From positions 126,001 to 181,065 of the forward strand of contig CAUYUJ010017845.1 of assembly GCA_963575745.1 (NCBI GenBank): 55,065 nt of DNA. The letters run 5' to 3'. Both the position numbers and the translations under genes were made by a program. Source of the DNA: Prorocentrum cordatum (taxonomy: Eukaryota > Sar > Dinophyceae > Prorocentrales > Prorocentraceae). Below are positions 31,963 to 43,454 of the stretch, piece after piece; the first letter of the stretch is position 1, and the number at the start of each line of letters is the position of its first letter. Under the pieces are notes generated by a model that did not search any database, was not told the DNA's origin, and worked only from the letters and a program-made list of their open reading frames with translations.

Positions 31963-32475
31963 AGACACAGACACGTATGCACGTGCACATGCACAAACAC
32001 ATACACATACACACATATGCGGTCATCTGCACATACGCAAATACATACACAAGCAGCTACACATACACATACACATACACATTAGCACATGCACCTACAC
32101 ATACACACACATGCACACACACCTACACATCTACATACGCAAGCACATGCACACACATATACACACGCACACATGCACATGTGTTCCATAAGCACATGCA
32201 CATACACAAACACGTACACTTACACATACACATACACATACACGCACTTGCACATTCACCTACACATGCACACACATACGCAATCACCTGCACATACACA
32301 CGTACACATACGCGCATGCACAAACATAAATATGCACACCGACTCAAATGCACATACACGTGTACGCATGCACATACACATACACATACACCCATACACA
32401 CATACACGCATACACACATAAGCACATACACATATACATGTTTGCAGCTGCACGCACACACACACACACCATGCA
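31963..32475 (+). repeat. (ACACAT)n-type tract without SL
   Basis: About 510 bp of ACACAT, GCACAT and ACACAC motifs. It ends in CACACCATGCAATGCGG and passes into the 90-bp minisatellite. No DinoSL is present. Confidence 0.95.
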
Positions 32476-34450
32476 ATGCGGCACATTCTCCACACGGCAG
32501 GGGGTGCGCGGGGGGTGGTCCCCCAGCGCGGCGTCTATGTGGGTCATGGTGCATCCTGTGTGGAACGACGCTCTTGTTCCCCACATGCGTCGTGCCTTTT
32601 TTTTCTGTTTCCACCCGCGTCGCACCATGCGTTGCACTGTCTCTACGCCAGAGGGGGGGGCCCAGGGGGTGATCCTTCGGCGCGGTCTTTATGCGTGCCA
32701 GGGTAGGAAGGCGTGGCAGGCGTGGCACTTCCTCGACACTGAGGGGGTGCGCACGGGGTGGTCCCTCAGCGCGGTCTCTATGCGTGCAAGGGTCGGAAAT
32801 CGTGGCAGGCGTGGCATTTCCCGACGCCAGAGAGACTGCGCAGGGGGTGGCCCCTAGGGATGTGTGTGGATATCATGGCGGGGGCCAGATACCTCCCCAG
32901 ATCTCATGGCGCCTCTTCTTGTTTCAACGCGTCCCGGGCCTCTCCTGGGCCGTGCACTGGCCGCCGGCCACGATTTGCGCCCCCTCCCTCTTGGACGCCT
33001 CCCTCTTGGACGCCGCCGAGTCCCTCTGCGCGGTCTCTATGCGTGCCAGGGTCGGAAAGCGTGGCAGGCGTGGCACTTCTTCGACACAGAGGGGGTGCGC
33101 ACGGGGTGGTCCCTCAGCGCGGTCTCTGTGTGTGCCAGGGTCGGAATGCGCGGGGCAGGCGTTGCACTTTCTCGACGCCAGAGGGGATGCGCAGGGGGTG
33201 GTCCCTCAGCGCAGTGTCTATTCGTGCCAGGGTCGGGAAGCGTGGCAGACGCAACTTTTTCTCGACATCAGAGGCGGTGCGCATGGGGTGGTCCCTCAGC
33301 GCGGTCTCTAGTCGTGCCAGGGTCGGAAAACGTTGTAGGCGTGGCACTCCCTCGACACAGAGGGGTTTGCGCAGGGGGTGGTCCCTCTGCGCGGTCTCTG
33401 TGCGTGCCAGGGTCGGAATGCGTGGCAGGCGTGGCACTTTCTCGGCACAGAGGGGGTGCGCACGGGGTGGTCCTTCAGCGCGGTCTCTACGCGTGCCAGG
33501 GTCGGAATGCGTGGCAGGCGTGGCACTTCCTCGACACCAGAGGCGGTGCGCTGGGGGTTATCCCTCAGCGCGGCCTCTATGCATGACAGGGTCGGAATGC
33601 GTGGCAGATGTGGCACTTCTTCCTCACCAGAGGGGGTGCACAGGAGGTTGTTCTTCTGCGCGGCCTCTATGCGTGTCAGGGTCGGAAATCGTGGCAGGGC
33701 TGATACTTCCTCAACTGGGTGCGCACGGGGTGGTCCTTCAGCGCGGTCTGTACACGTGCCAGGGTCGGGAAACGTGGCAGGCGTGGCACTTCGTCGACAC
33801 CAGAGGGGGTGCGCAGGGGGTGGTCCCTCAGTGCAGTCTCTATGCGTGCCAGGGTCGGAAATCGTGGCAGGCGTGGCACTTCCTCGACACAGAGGGGGTG
33901 CACAGGGGGTGGTCCCTCAGCACGGTCTCTATGCGTGCAAGGGTCGGAAAGCGTGGCAGGCGTGGCACTTCCTCGACACAGAGGGGGTGCGCACGGGGTG
34001 GTCCTTCAGCGCGGTCTCTGTGTGTGCCAGGGTCGGAATGCGCGTGGCAGGCGTGGCACTTCCTCGAATCCAGAGGGGGTGCGCAGGGGGTGGTCCCTCA
34101 GCGCGGTCTCTCTGCGTGCCAGGGTCGGAATGCGTGGCAGGCGTGGAATTTCCTCGGCGCCAGAGGGGGTGCGCAGAGGTTGGTCCCTGAGCGCGGTGTA
34201 TATCCACGACACTGTCGCAAAGCTCAGCAGGCGTGGCACTGACTCGATGCCAGAAGGGGGTGCGCAGGGGGTGGTCCCTGAGCGCGGTGCCTATCCACGA
34301 CGCTGTCGCAAAGCCTACTAGCATGCGCGGCACATTGCCAACGCCGAAATGGGGTGCGCAGGGGGTGGTCCCTGAGCGCGGTGTCTGTTCACGACACTGT
34401 CGCAAACCCGCGTGGCACTTGCTCGACGCCAGAGGGGGGTGCGCAGGAAA
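32476..34450. repeat. minisatellite, about 18-20 copies of an 89-90 bp unit
   Basis: Landmarks per unit: GGGTCGGAAT, GCGTGGCAGGCGTGGCAC, TTCCTCGACACCAGAGG, GGGGTGCGCAGGGGGTGGTCC and CTCAGCGCGGTCTCTATGC. A non-repeat piece of about 170 bp interrupts it at 32850-33020. The last units (from about 34190) form a variant with CACGACACTGTCGCAAAG. Because the period is near 90, frames up to 494 codons run through it; I do not treat them as genes. Confidence 0.95.
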
Positions 34451-35509
34451 CGTCCACATTGAGCATGCCCAAATCAAGATACAACGTACATGCGAAGCGA
34501 CGACAAAAGCGTCAAATGTACATGCGAAGCGATGAACCAAGTATGTGGGGTTCCTCTGTTGCGTAATTTCGTTCCTTCGCGCGGCGCCGGTCGCCACAGG
34601 CTGTCCGCAGGCCAGCGCTTCGGCTTCCACGCCCGGGCGCGCGAGCTGGCGAGGCCCCAGGCCTTCCAAATGAGAGCCCCTGAGCAGACGAGGGGGCGCC
34701 GATGCGTCGGTGGGGCGGCTCGACGTGGGCGCTGGCTTGAGATTTCGGTCGATGAGAACCATGCTGGAGATGCTGCGGTCGGCCTGGTGGGGGAGCGCGC
34801 CGATTTGGGCCTGATCTAGGGCCCCGGAGGGGGGCCCAAACTCTCGCATTCCCCGCTGTCGCACCTCGGAACAGCGCCGACGTCGAGAGTTCAGGCCCGC
34901 TTCCATGTGGAGCCCGATCCTCTGCACGCCGACTTACTTATGGTAGAGGGAAAGAATTGCCGAACACTCCCCCCCCAGAGCTGCAAGTTGGCACGCGCGG
35001 GGAAGACTGCGGTCGAAGTGCAACTCATCAGGCCCACCGCCAACTTTGATCGTTTGGGGTGAGGGGGAGGCGTTGACAGATGAGTGTGGCATGAGTGGTC
35101 GTTTTTTCTTTTCAGAGGCCTGTATCCCTGATGCATCGCCGATGCGTCTCCGATGTGTCCCTGAGATCCGACGTTGCAAAAATATGCGGCACCGCGTCAC
35201 ATCATGACCGCAGTCCTGGACCCCAGTTGTCTGCGGCGCTCTTTGAGCCCGACGGATCCGTGATGGCCCTGGGCCCGAGCCTGGGCGAAGACACCCGGTG
35301 TGGAGACCTTGCAACGCCCGGGGTCTCAGGGGCCGATGCGGCGCCGATGCGTCGCCAGGCGCCGAGGCGGCGCGATCCTGCGACCGCACCCGCGCGGACC
35401 CCGAGTTCGTGAGCCCTCCGCGCATCGGCGGGTCAGGGCTGGGGCCCTGAGGGGTGGGCCCCTAGGGGTGGGAAGTGGATCACGGATGGAATTTTCCCTG
35501 CTTGAGGTT
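34451..35509. other. no confident gene
   Basis: At about 34604-34819 a plus frame reads LSAGQRFGFHARARELARPQ after a CCACAG, and could be an exon. The rest shows no coding sense. At 35330-35360 GCCGATGCG-type short repeats occur. Confidence 0.3.
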
Positions 35510-36165
35510 CTCGTCCTCCTCCTCCTCCTCCTCCTCCTCCTCCTCCTCCTCCTCCTCCCTCCTCCTCCTCCTCCTCCTCCTCCTCCTCCTCCTCCTCCCT
35601 CCTCCTCCTTCCTCCCTCCTCCCTCCTCCGTCCTCCTCCTCCTCCTCCTCCTCCTCCTCCCCCTCCTCCCTCCTCCTCCTCCTCCTCCTCCCTCCTCCTC
35701 TCCTCCTCCTCCTCCCTCCTCCTCCTCCTCCTCCGTCCTCCTCCTCCTCCTCCTCGTCCCTCCTCGTCTCTCCCCTCCTCCTCCTCCTCCTCCTCACCTT
35801 CCTCCTTCTGCTCCTCCTCCTCCTCTCCTCTCCTCCTGCTCCCCTCCTCCCTCCTCCTCCTCCTCCGTTTCCTCCTCTCTTCCTCTTCCCTCCTCCTCCT
35901 CCTCCTCCTCCTCCGTCCTCCTCCTCCTCTTCCTCCTCCTCCTCCCTCCTCCTTCCTCCTTGTCCTCCTCCTCCTCCTCCTCCCTCCTCCTCACTTTCCT
36001 CCTTCTGCTCCTCCTCCTCTCCTGCTCCTGCTCTGCTCCTCCTCCCTCCTCCCTCCTCCTCCTCTCTCCTCCTCCTCCTCCTCCTCCTCCCTCCTCCTCC
36101 TCTCCCTCCTCTTCCTCCTCCTCCTCCTCCTCCTCCTCCTCCACCTCCTCCTCCTCCTCCTTCAC
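35510..36165 (+). repeat. (CCT)n tract, 650 bp
   Basis: Almost pure CTC/CCT triplets with occasional CCCTCC, GTCC and TTCC interruptions. Confidence 0.97.
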
Positions 36166-36444
36166 TGCTTGGGCTTGAGGTTCTCGTCCTTAGGGCCCGA
36201 TCCCTGAGAGCCACCATCTCTGAGCCGCCGAGCGGAGGCGGGAGCGCGCCGCGGCCGCCGCCGCGCCGGGCGCGGCAGCCGGCGCGGGCCTGGCGCGGGG
36301 CCTGGCGGCGCGAAAGCGGCGGCTGCTGCAGTCGATCAGGGCGCCGCCCAGGGCGCCGAAGGTCGCCGCGGGCGCTGCCGAACCTGCAGGGCGGGCCCTT
36401 TCCCTGATCCGTGCTTCGGCGCGGCTCGTCTGCGCGCCTCGTCT
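36166..36444 (-). other. possible exon-like G+C-rich piece
   Basis: On the minus strand a frame reads PAGSAAPAATFGALGGALID, then CSSRRFRAARP and an Ala/Pro-rich stretch. Plus frames are Arg-rich. No domain; coding is uncertain. Confidence 0.2.
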
Positions 36445-36486
<42 letters not shown>

Positions 36487-36514
36487 TCGTTGCGTCATCG
36501 TCGTCGTCGTCGTG

Positions 36515-36572
<58 letters not shown>

Positions 36573-36600
36573 GCCGCGGCGGCGGCGGCGGCGGCGTGGT
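36445..36600 (+). repeat. (CGT)n then (GGC)n tract
   Basis: About 130 bp of CGT triplets with few interruptions, ending in a short GGC run. Confidence 0.95.
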
Positions 36601-37510
36601 CGTAGTGCGTGTTGCTCTGCTCGGGACTTGTTTCCCTCCTGCAGTGACCACCCCCACCACCTCCACCCCCCTCGCAGAGGAGGGAGAGTTGAGACAAGGG
36701 GAGTCGGCCTTCAGGGGCCCCCGTCGCCATGGCTGGGCGCAGCTCGGAAAATTGCTGAGTTTGGACTCCGGGAGGGGTTAGGGGACCGATTTTGAGTTGC
36801 CGTTGTCTGATTTTTCTTCGTTCGGACATACAAGAAGGCTGCATGCACACGACGCGCCCGATCTGGGCGATAGCTGGATGCACATGTGGTCAGGCGTAAG
36901 TCAGGCGCCCGGCCCTTCTGTGGCCAAGGGCGCCTGTCTCCACATGAGTACCCAGCGCGCGGCCTCCGCGTGTTGCACATGAGCAACGCAGAGCATCGGT
37001 TTCGACTCTGCTGGCAATCGCGCGTAAGCGCCCTTGTTTCTGATGTGGTGTGCCGCTCTGGCGGCACGCGTAAGCTGCGGCGTAGGGTCGCTGTGCCATC
37101 TCGCGAAAGACCCGTTTCTGATTGTCGCGCTCATCATGGTATTCCCGTCATGCGCGTTTCCAGCTTCCATGGCGCATGCTGGGCGCTGCAGGGAGTGCCT
37201 GGGCTTCTGTGCGCGTCGTCCTCTGGTGGATGAACGGCGGCAGGCGGCGGACGGGAATAACGGCCGCTGCCCGGCCAGCGGAAGGTCGGCGGAAGCAGGC
37301 GGACGTAAGCGCGAGGCGTCAGCATTTGTGGGTTCGGCCGCGTCTCGCCGAGAGCCTGCCAGGGCTGCGAGGATCGTCCCGGGCGGCCGCTGGAGGCCCG
37401 AGCCATGACCCGAAAACCACCAGGGGACTTGGCCAGGGGGTGAGACATCGAGCCCGGACTGGCGATCCATCGCCGATAGACGTTCCCGAGCCGGCCACAC
37501 ATCCACCGCC
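36601..37510. other. no confident gene
   Basis: Mixed G+C-rich sequence with several GCGTAAG motifs (36894, 37021, 37067, 37306) that resemble splice donors. I could not assemble exons. Confidence 0.3.
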
Positions 37511-37712
37511 GGGGGGCGCGGTGTCCCAGGACCCCGCGAGGCGGTGGATATCGATACATCAGGGTCCCGCGCGCCCGCCAGGGATGCACGGCTTCAGTCA
37601 GCCAGTCAGTCAGTCAGTCAGTCAGTCAGTCAGGTAGTCAGGGTCCCAGAGCCCGAGGATATCTATGTTCACCGCCTCCTGGGGGTCCTGGGGCATCGGC
37701 CCCCGCCAGGCG
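37511..37712. repeat. inverted repeat around a (CAGT)n core
   Basis: GCGCGGTGTCCCAGGACCCC and GAGGCGGTGGATATCGATAC on the left face GAGGATATCTATGTTCACC and GCCTCCTGGGGGTCCTGGGG on the right as an imperfect inverted repeat. The core between them (37595-37635) is about ten CAGT repeats. The whole could fold as a long hairpin. Confidence 0.65.
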
Positions 37713-37744
37713 GGTGGCCTGCTTCATGTTGTCAAAGGCAGTCA

Positions 37745-37975
37745 GAAGGATAGAGTTTAAGGATGCAACCGTTCCGGCACACCCCCAACACGTTTCGTGG
37801 CGTTATAGGCAGCTCCACCTGAGGCCCTAGTGGCGATGTTCGCATGTGGACGTCACGCCCGTTTCGGCACACCCCTCACGCGTTTCGTGGCCCCTCCACA
37901 GGGAGCTCCACATAAGGCACCAATGGCGACGTTCGCATGTGGGCGTCACGCCCGTTTCGGGCGCTGACCCCAGAA
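37745..37975 (+). repeat. two-copy repeat of about 90-110 bp
   Basis: TTTCGGCACACCCC, CACGCGTTTCGTGGC, GGGAGCTCCAC and GATGTTCGCATGTGG(A/G)CGTC recur. The TTCGTGGCCCC...GGGAGCTCCAC part is shared with the array at 48760-49205. Confidence 0.75.
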
Positions 37976-38219
37976 ACGCCAAGAGATGCAAGGGACCTTG
38001 TCCAGGCAACATCCTTGCCGTGCGCGGGGAAGCCGAAAACGCGCTGAGGATGGATGCGAGGTGCCCATGCGAAATGAGGGGTCCATCCTTGACGCCGATT
38101 CCGACTGTATCATGGGGAGGAGGAGAAGGAGGAGGGTTACCAGGAGGGTGCGCCCGCGCACCGGCCCCGGCACGGGGTCCTTTCGCTCGGTGGCCTTGTC
38201 CCGGGGGCCGTGCTACGCG

Positions 38220-38618
38220 CACACACAGCACCAACACGCACACAACACACAACACACACACAAACACACGCAAACACACACACAACACACACACAGCACA
38301 CACAACACACACACGCACGCACGCACGCACACAGACGCAGACACAGACAGACACAGACAGGCACACACAGACAAACAGACACACACAACACACACACACA
38401 ACACACACCACACAAAACACACAACACACACAACACACAACACACAACAGACAACACACAACACACAACACACAACAGACAACACACACAACACACAACA
38501 CACAACAGACAACACAACACACAACACACAACACACAACACACAACGCACAACACACAACACACAACACACACACACACACCACACAGCACACACAACAC
38601 ACAACACATACACACACA
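38220..38618 (+). repeat. (ACACA)n / CAACA tract upstream of DinoSL 3
   Basis: About 400 bp made almost only of A and C (ACACAACACACAACAC) with a short (CGCA)n and (ACAGAC)n piece. It ends directly at the SL. Confidence 0.96.
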
Positions 38619-38655
38619 TCCGTAGCCATTTTGGCTCAAGCCATTTTGGCTCAAG
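38619..38655 (+). other. DinoSL copy 3 with tandem truncated relic
   Basis: A full 22-nt DinoSL at 38619-38640 is followed without gap by its last 15 nt (CCATTTTGGCTCAAG, 38641-38655). The truncated relic starts right after the internal TAG of the SL, which is the AG a second trans-splicing event would use. This is the known signature of an mRNA that was trans-spliced, copied into the genome, transcribed and trans-spliced again. Confidence 0.95.
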
Positions 38656-38700
38656 ATTGCTGCCGCTGGGCTTCCTCCGTCGGTCGCCCGCCTCGGTCCG

Positions 38701-39453
38701 ATGACTGCGACGAAGCGGGACGCCCGCGCCATCGCGCTGGATGCTGCTCGGGGCTCGGCCCTGGCCGTCCACGCGGCTGCGGGGCTGACGGGGGGCGCTG
38801 GAGAGCTCGCAGCGGCGAGGCTCCTGCGCGCTGCCGATGGCATCATCAGGTCGGCCGTGGCGCTCCTCGCTGCCCCAGTGCCGCCGCCAGCGCAGGCCCA
38901 GTCCCCGATGGGCCCTCGGAGGCGCAGGCGCCCGCGTGGGCGCGGCGGCAAGCGGGAAGCGGGCCAACCCCTGGCCGACAAGATGGAGCTCAGCGACGGC
39001 ATGGCGGCGGCGGAGCAGTGCGGCCGGCCTCGAGGACACCGCGCCCTCGGCTGCGGCGACGCTCGCCCCTGGCGTCGAGGTGGAGGCGACCGCGGACGGC
39101 GGAGGCGCCGACGCTGGAGCTGCGCGAGCGGGCCTGGAGCTCGCGCACGCGCCTGCGGCGGCGGCCGACGGCGACGGCGACGACAGGATGAGCATCCCTG
39201 AGGACGAGCGGGCCGACTCGGTTTAGCGGCGTGCCTGGCCGCCTCCACAGCTGCTGCAGCCAGCCGCCCTCCCGCCCTGCCCGTCGGCGCGCGGGTCACC
39301 GAGGGCGCCTGCGCGCGTGCGACAGCGGTGGTCATCCTCGACACGGAGGATGGCTTCGTCGCGATCACTTTGGAGTACAACATGGGGGTGTCTTTCAGGG
39401 TCCCACGTGGCGCGCTGGAGCTGCTGGCGCAGCGGCCCGCCAAGTCGGGGTGA
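38701..39453 (+). pseudogene. DinoSL-associated gene 3, two frame changes
   Basis: From the ATG 45 nt after the relic, frame 1 reads MTATKRDARAIALDAARGSA and an Ala-rich helical region to about 39018. The coding sense then moves to a second frame (AGLEDTAPSAAATLAPGVEV ... SIPEDERADSV, stop at 39226). It returns near 39202-39226 to frame 1, reading VTEGACARATAVVILDTEDG, then FVAITLEYNMGVSFRVPRGA and LELLAQRPAKSG before TGA at 39451. Third-position bias supports this path. The two opposite one-base shifts restore the frame, so the gene may be a young pseudogene or carry two sequencing errors. Function unknown. Confidence 0.5.
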
Positions 39454-39829
39454 GGCCCTCGGGCCGACTCGGCGTGAAGCGAAGGCCTGCGGGAGCGGGC
39501 GGCGCGGCTCCCGCAGGCGGCGGCGGCGGGGCTGGGCGCTCCTCGTCTCCACGTGTTGTCGTCCCGCCAGTTATCCGTGCGATGCTGGGCGGAAGGGGGC
39601 TGGGCCTGCTGCGGACCTTTTTGGTGCATCCCAGTCCCAGGGCTGGGCCCGATGCGATCTCGTGGCGAGAGCATCCCAGCCCTTTTATGACACACTTGTG
39701 CATATCTTTTCGCTCCGCGATTTGATAAGAGTGTGCTGGGCCTCAGTGGCTCTCGGCCTCAGTGGCCTCTGTGTTGTTCAGGGTTTTGTTCGTTTCACTT
39801 GCGGTTTCGGACGGTTCTCCTCCGACGAG
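39454..39829 (+). other. 3' flank of gene 3
   Basis: No gene seen; contains short duplications (CTCAGTGGC) before the next tract. Confidence 0.4.
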
Positions 39830-40036
39830 CGACACACACAGACACACACACACAGACACACACACACAGACACACACACACACAGACACACACACACACA
39901 CACCACGCACACACGACGAACAACGCGCAACACACACAACACAGACCACCCAACGCACAACACACCACACACAACACACAGCGCATGACACACAACACAC
40001 AGCACACAACACGCAACACACAAGACACGGTGCACA
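39830..40036 (+). repeat. (ACAC)n / (ACAGACAC)n tract without SL
   Basis: About 200 bp similar in style to the tract at 38220 (ACACAACACACAAC). No DinoSL follows. Confidence 0.95.
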
Positions 40037-40845
40037 GTACAGTCAACCATGATAGTAAAGATGGGGCAACTTTCCAAGGCTACCCTTGCATCCTTGCCCC
40101 TTCGGCATTCTGCTGCGCTCCACACGGAAAACGGCAACATGGCGTTCCACGGCCCTTGCAGCCTTACCGCGCATCCATGCCATCCTATGCCATCCTGGTC
40201 GAGTGTACTTAATTACACGACGCACCGCGCGCAGCACACTCGAGCCGTGGCGCCCGCACCGGAGCTCTCGACCCCACCCCTGGGGCCTGGCCTGCCTGCC
40301 GCGAGCCGTGCGCCTGCCCCAGACGGCGAGGGCCGGGCCTCCGGAGGCCCAGGTCGTGCTGGACGCAGTCGGCCGCCTGCCCCCGGGGGGGCGACGCCAG
40401 GCCCCGAGATCCGACGCTGCGAGCAAACTCCGTCGGCCACGCGCAGGCCTCCGAGCTGTCATGCTTTTCTGGCATCGCTCAGTTCTCGGACCCCGAGGGG
40501 CGGCCGCGAATCGCAGGGCCCCCTGTGCGTCCCGCGTGCGGAATCCAGCCGCGCGCGCTTCCAGCCTCTGGAGAAGCAGCGGCAGCCCTCCGGCGCCGCC
40601 CCTGGCGCCGATCCGAGAAGTCCGCGCGGACCTCCGAGTTGTTACGTTCATGTCATCGCCCAGCTCTCCGGCAGCAAGGCATCGGAGCCTTGTGTGCCTT
40701 GTGGATTCACTTTTTAGCGTCGATTGGCGTCTGGGAGTCGATGAGAAGTAGCGCCGATTTGGCGTCGTTTTGCGCCGATGAGTGTCGATTTAGCGTCGAT
40801 CAGCGTCGACTAACGTCGATTCGCACAAACCGACAAGATGGTATG
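40037..40845. other. no confident gene; GCGTCGAT repeats at the end
   Basis: A plus frame around 40310-40470 (PEAQVVLDAVGRLPPGGRRQ) is G+C-rich and could be an exon fragment. 40700-40830 holds a degenerate GCGTCGATT / GCGCCGAT repeat. Confidence 0.3.
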
Positions 40846-40926
40846 GGAGAAGGAGGAGGAGGAGGAAGAGGAGGAGGAGGAGGAGGAGGAGGAGGAGGAA
40901 GAGGAGGAGGAGGAGGAGGAGGAGGC
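40846..40926 (+). repeat. (GGA)n tract
   Basis: About 80 bp of GGA with a few GAA. It gives a poly-Glu frame that continues into CHRTVPERCHCWARLEILER; no gene is claimed. Confidence 0.95.
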
Positions 40927-41450
40927 TCCCATGAGTTGCCACCGAACAGTGCCCGAGCGTTGCCACTGCTGGGCTCGCCTGGAGATCCTGGAGCGAACCG
41001 CGCACCTCCCCGGAGAGAGGGGGCGGGGAGCTCTCAGGCCCCCCGACGCTCTGCCCTGCCCGCGCCGCCGCTCCCCAGAGGGCTCGACCCCTCCCCCCGG
41101 GACGTGCACGATGTCGTGATGACCCAATCCATGTTGGCGCACACCAGAAAATGAGATGCTCCTCCCACCGCCCTCCCCCCTCTTCCTCGCTCCCTCGTCC
41201 TCCCCCCCCCTCCTCCTCCTCTTCCTCCTCCTCCGCCTCCTCCTCCTCCCTCCCTCCTCGTGCTTCTCATCGGAGTCCAACGGAGTGCCCCTCAACCAGG
41301 AGCCCGATGTCCCTTTCGGCTCGAGTCGGGCTCCTCGGGCTTTAGGGCTGTCCCTACTCGTGTGGGGTGGCTTCGTCTCAGACATCTGGGAAAAATAATA
41401 CCCTCTGTCCCCGTCAACTCCTCCCAGCCCATGTCAGCCACGCGCACATG
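40927..41450. other. no gene seen; CT-rich 41160-41260
   Basis: G+C-rich sequence then a (CTCCTC)n stretch at about 41160-41260. Confidence 0.4.
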
Positions 41451-41589
41451 GGGGTTGGGGGGAGGGGGGACGGCTTCTTGGAAGCACCCCTGCTTCTGAG
41501 AAGGCGCGGGCCTTGTCTGTAGATGTCAGGCCCGCGTCTTCTGAGAAGCCGTCTCCTTCCAAGAAGCCTTCCCCCCTCCCCCTAGCCCC
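41451..41589. mobile_element. nested palindromic element with 34-bp TIRs
   Basis: Outer arms 41451-41484 and 41556-41589 are inverted copies with 31 of 34 matches (they end GGCTTCTTGGAAG / CTTCCAAGAAGCC). Inside, 41492-41513 and 41528-41549 form a second inverted pair with 20 of 22 matches. Nearly the whole 139 bp can fold. The outer arms resemble those of 23011-23085, so this is a family. No coding sequence. Confidence 0.75.
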
Positions 41590-42440
41590 GCCCCTCTGCT
41601 CGCCGCCAATTCAGACAAAGCGCAACATCGCCAGAAATCGTAGGCCGCGTCGAACGCTCCGACATCACGACGAATTGCGTCCCGATTCCCAGACCCCATC
41701 TTTCCGGTCCTTGGATTCGAAGCCAGGCGATGCAGTTGTCGGACGGGGCTGGGACGAGGATAAATCCGTTCCAGAGCGTTCTGGAACGCTCTCAGAGCGT
41801 TCAGGAACGCAACGCTCTGAGGAGGCCGCGGCGCCCGAGACGTCCTCCAGAGCCGCCGGATCCCAGAGATGCTGGATTTGCCTCGTCCTGGCTTCGTCTT
41901 CAGTTGTGGGAGCACTGCAGCGCTCGGATCTCTGGGCTCGCGGAGCGAGGATGGCCCGCCGTGGTGCCGTCTCGCGGCGCCCAGCTCTGGGGCATGGATG
42001 CCCGCGCTCGGAGCCCCGCCAGGTCGCCAGGAAGTGAGGCGCTGCCGCCGGCGGGGCCCGCGCGTCTCGCCCGTGCCTTCTCCTCGGGGGTCGGGGGCGT
42101 CCAAAGAGGGGCGTTGAGGAAGTCTTCGCCGTCGCAGGGGGAGGGGGGAGGAAGTCTTTTCGTGGGTTCGTGGGGGTCTTCTCGCGTCGGGGTGCTTTCC
42201 AACAGCTGCTCGTCGTCCAGAGCTTTCCGGGGGTGCCCGGATTGTCCCGAAGGGCCGCCAGAGGCCCGACTTAGGATCCGAAGTCCATCGGGCGTCTAAG
42301 AGGGGGTTGAGAGTCAGGTGTGTGCGTGTGTGTGCGCACCATGGACGAGGCCATGGCGTCTCCCAGATTTCAAGGCCCCCTCTTTTTCTATTAGTGCCTA
42401 TACGACCACCCTTCGGGTGATAAGGAGGTTCGGGGAGGAG
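41590..42440. other. no confident gene
   Basis: At 41813-41890 a plus frame with G/C third positions reads EEAAAPETSSRAAGSQRCWI and then CL before a GT; it could be an exon end. At 41769-41820 GAACGCTCT and its inverse recur (palindromic). The remainder is G+C-rich without recognisable domains. Confidence 0.3.
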
Positions 42441-42690
42441 GAACCAACGTCTCACTCGATCGGTCTCACTATCGGTCTCACTATCGATCTCATTATCGGT
42501 CTCGCTCGATCGATCTCACTCGATTGATCTCACAATCGATCTCACTCGATCTATTTCATTCGATCGATCTCACAATCGATCTGACTATCGATCTCGACAT
42601 CGATCTCACTATCGATCTCACATTTGATCTCACATTCGGTCTCAATATCGATCTCACTATCGATATCACAATCGATCTCACCATCAACGT
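42441..42690 (+). repeat. CGATCTCACTAT-type 12-bp repeat
   Basis: ATCGATCTCACTATCGATCT-style motifs with a period near 12 bp for about 250 bp, passing into the ATC triplet tract. Confidence 0.9.
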
Positions 42691-43415
42691 CATCATCGTC
42701 ATCATCATCATCATCAACATCATTGTCATCAACTTCATCAACAACAGCATCATCATCATCATCGGGACACCATCATCATCATCACCTCATCACCATCATC
42801 ATCAACATCATCATCACCATCATCACCATCGGGACACCATCATCGTCACCATCGTTATCATAAGCATCATCACCATCGGGATACCATCATCATCATCACC
42901 ATCGGAACACCACCATCACCATCATCATTTCGTCATCATGAACAACATCATCATCATCATCATCATCATCATCGGCACACCATCATCATCAGCAACATCA
43001 TCATCACCATCATCAACATCATCATCATCGGGACACCGTCATCCGCGTCACCATCACCATCATCATCACCATCATCATCATCATAATCATCATCATCATC
43101 ATCATCATCGGGACACCATCCTCATTATCAGCATCACCATCATCATCACCATCACCGGGCCACCATCATCAAACTCATCATTATCACCTCATCTTCATCC
43201 TCATCATTAACATCATCATCATCGGGACGCCATCATCGTCCTCATCATCATCAACATCATCATCATGGGGACACCATCATCATCTTCATCATCATCAACA
43301 GCATAATCCTCAACCTCATCATCATCATCATCATCATCATCGTGACACCATCATCATCTTCATCATCACCATCCCATCATCATTTCATTGTAATCAACCC
43401 TATAATGATCGTTGC

Positions 43416-43454
<39 letters not shown>

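Noticed and set aside
32691-34321. ORFs of 200-494 codons on plus and similar ones on minus
   Set aside because: Produced by the 90-bp minisatellite; no domain and no start context.
35480-36883. 467-codon minus ORF
   Set aside because: Glu/Arg/Gly-rich translation of the (CCT)n and (CGT)n tracts.
41769-41820. Heat-shock-element-like TTCnnGAA pairs
   Set aside because: They fall in a local palindromic repeat; dinoflagellate promoters are poorly defined and no gene follows.
41820-41885. RING-variant (CWICL) start
   Set aside because: Only the first Cys pair is present before the frame loses sense; too little to call.
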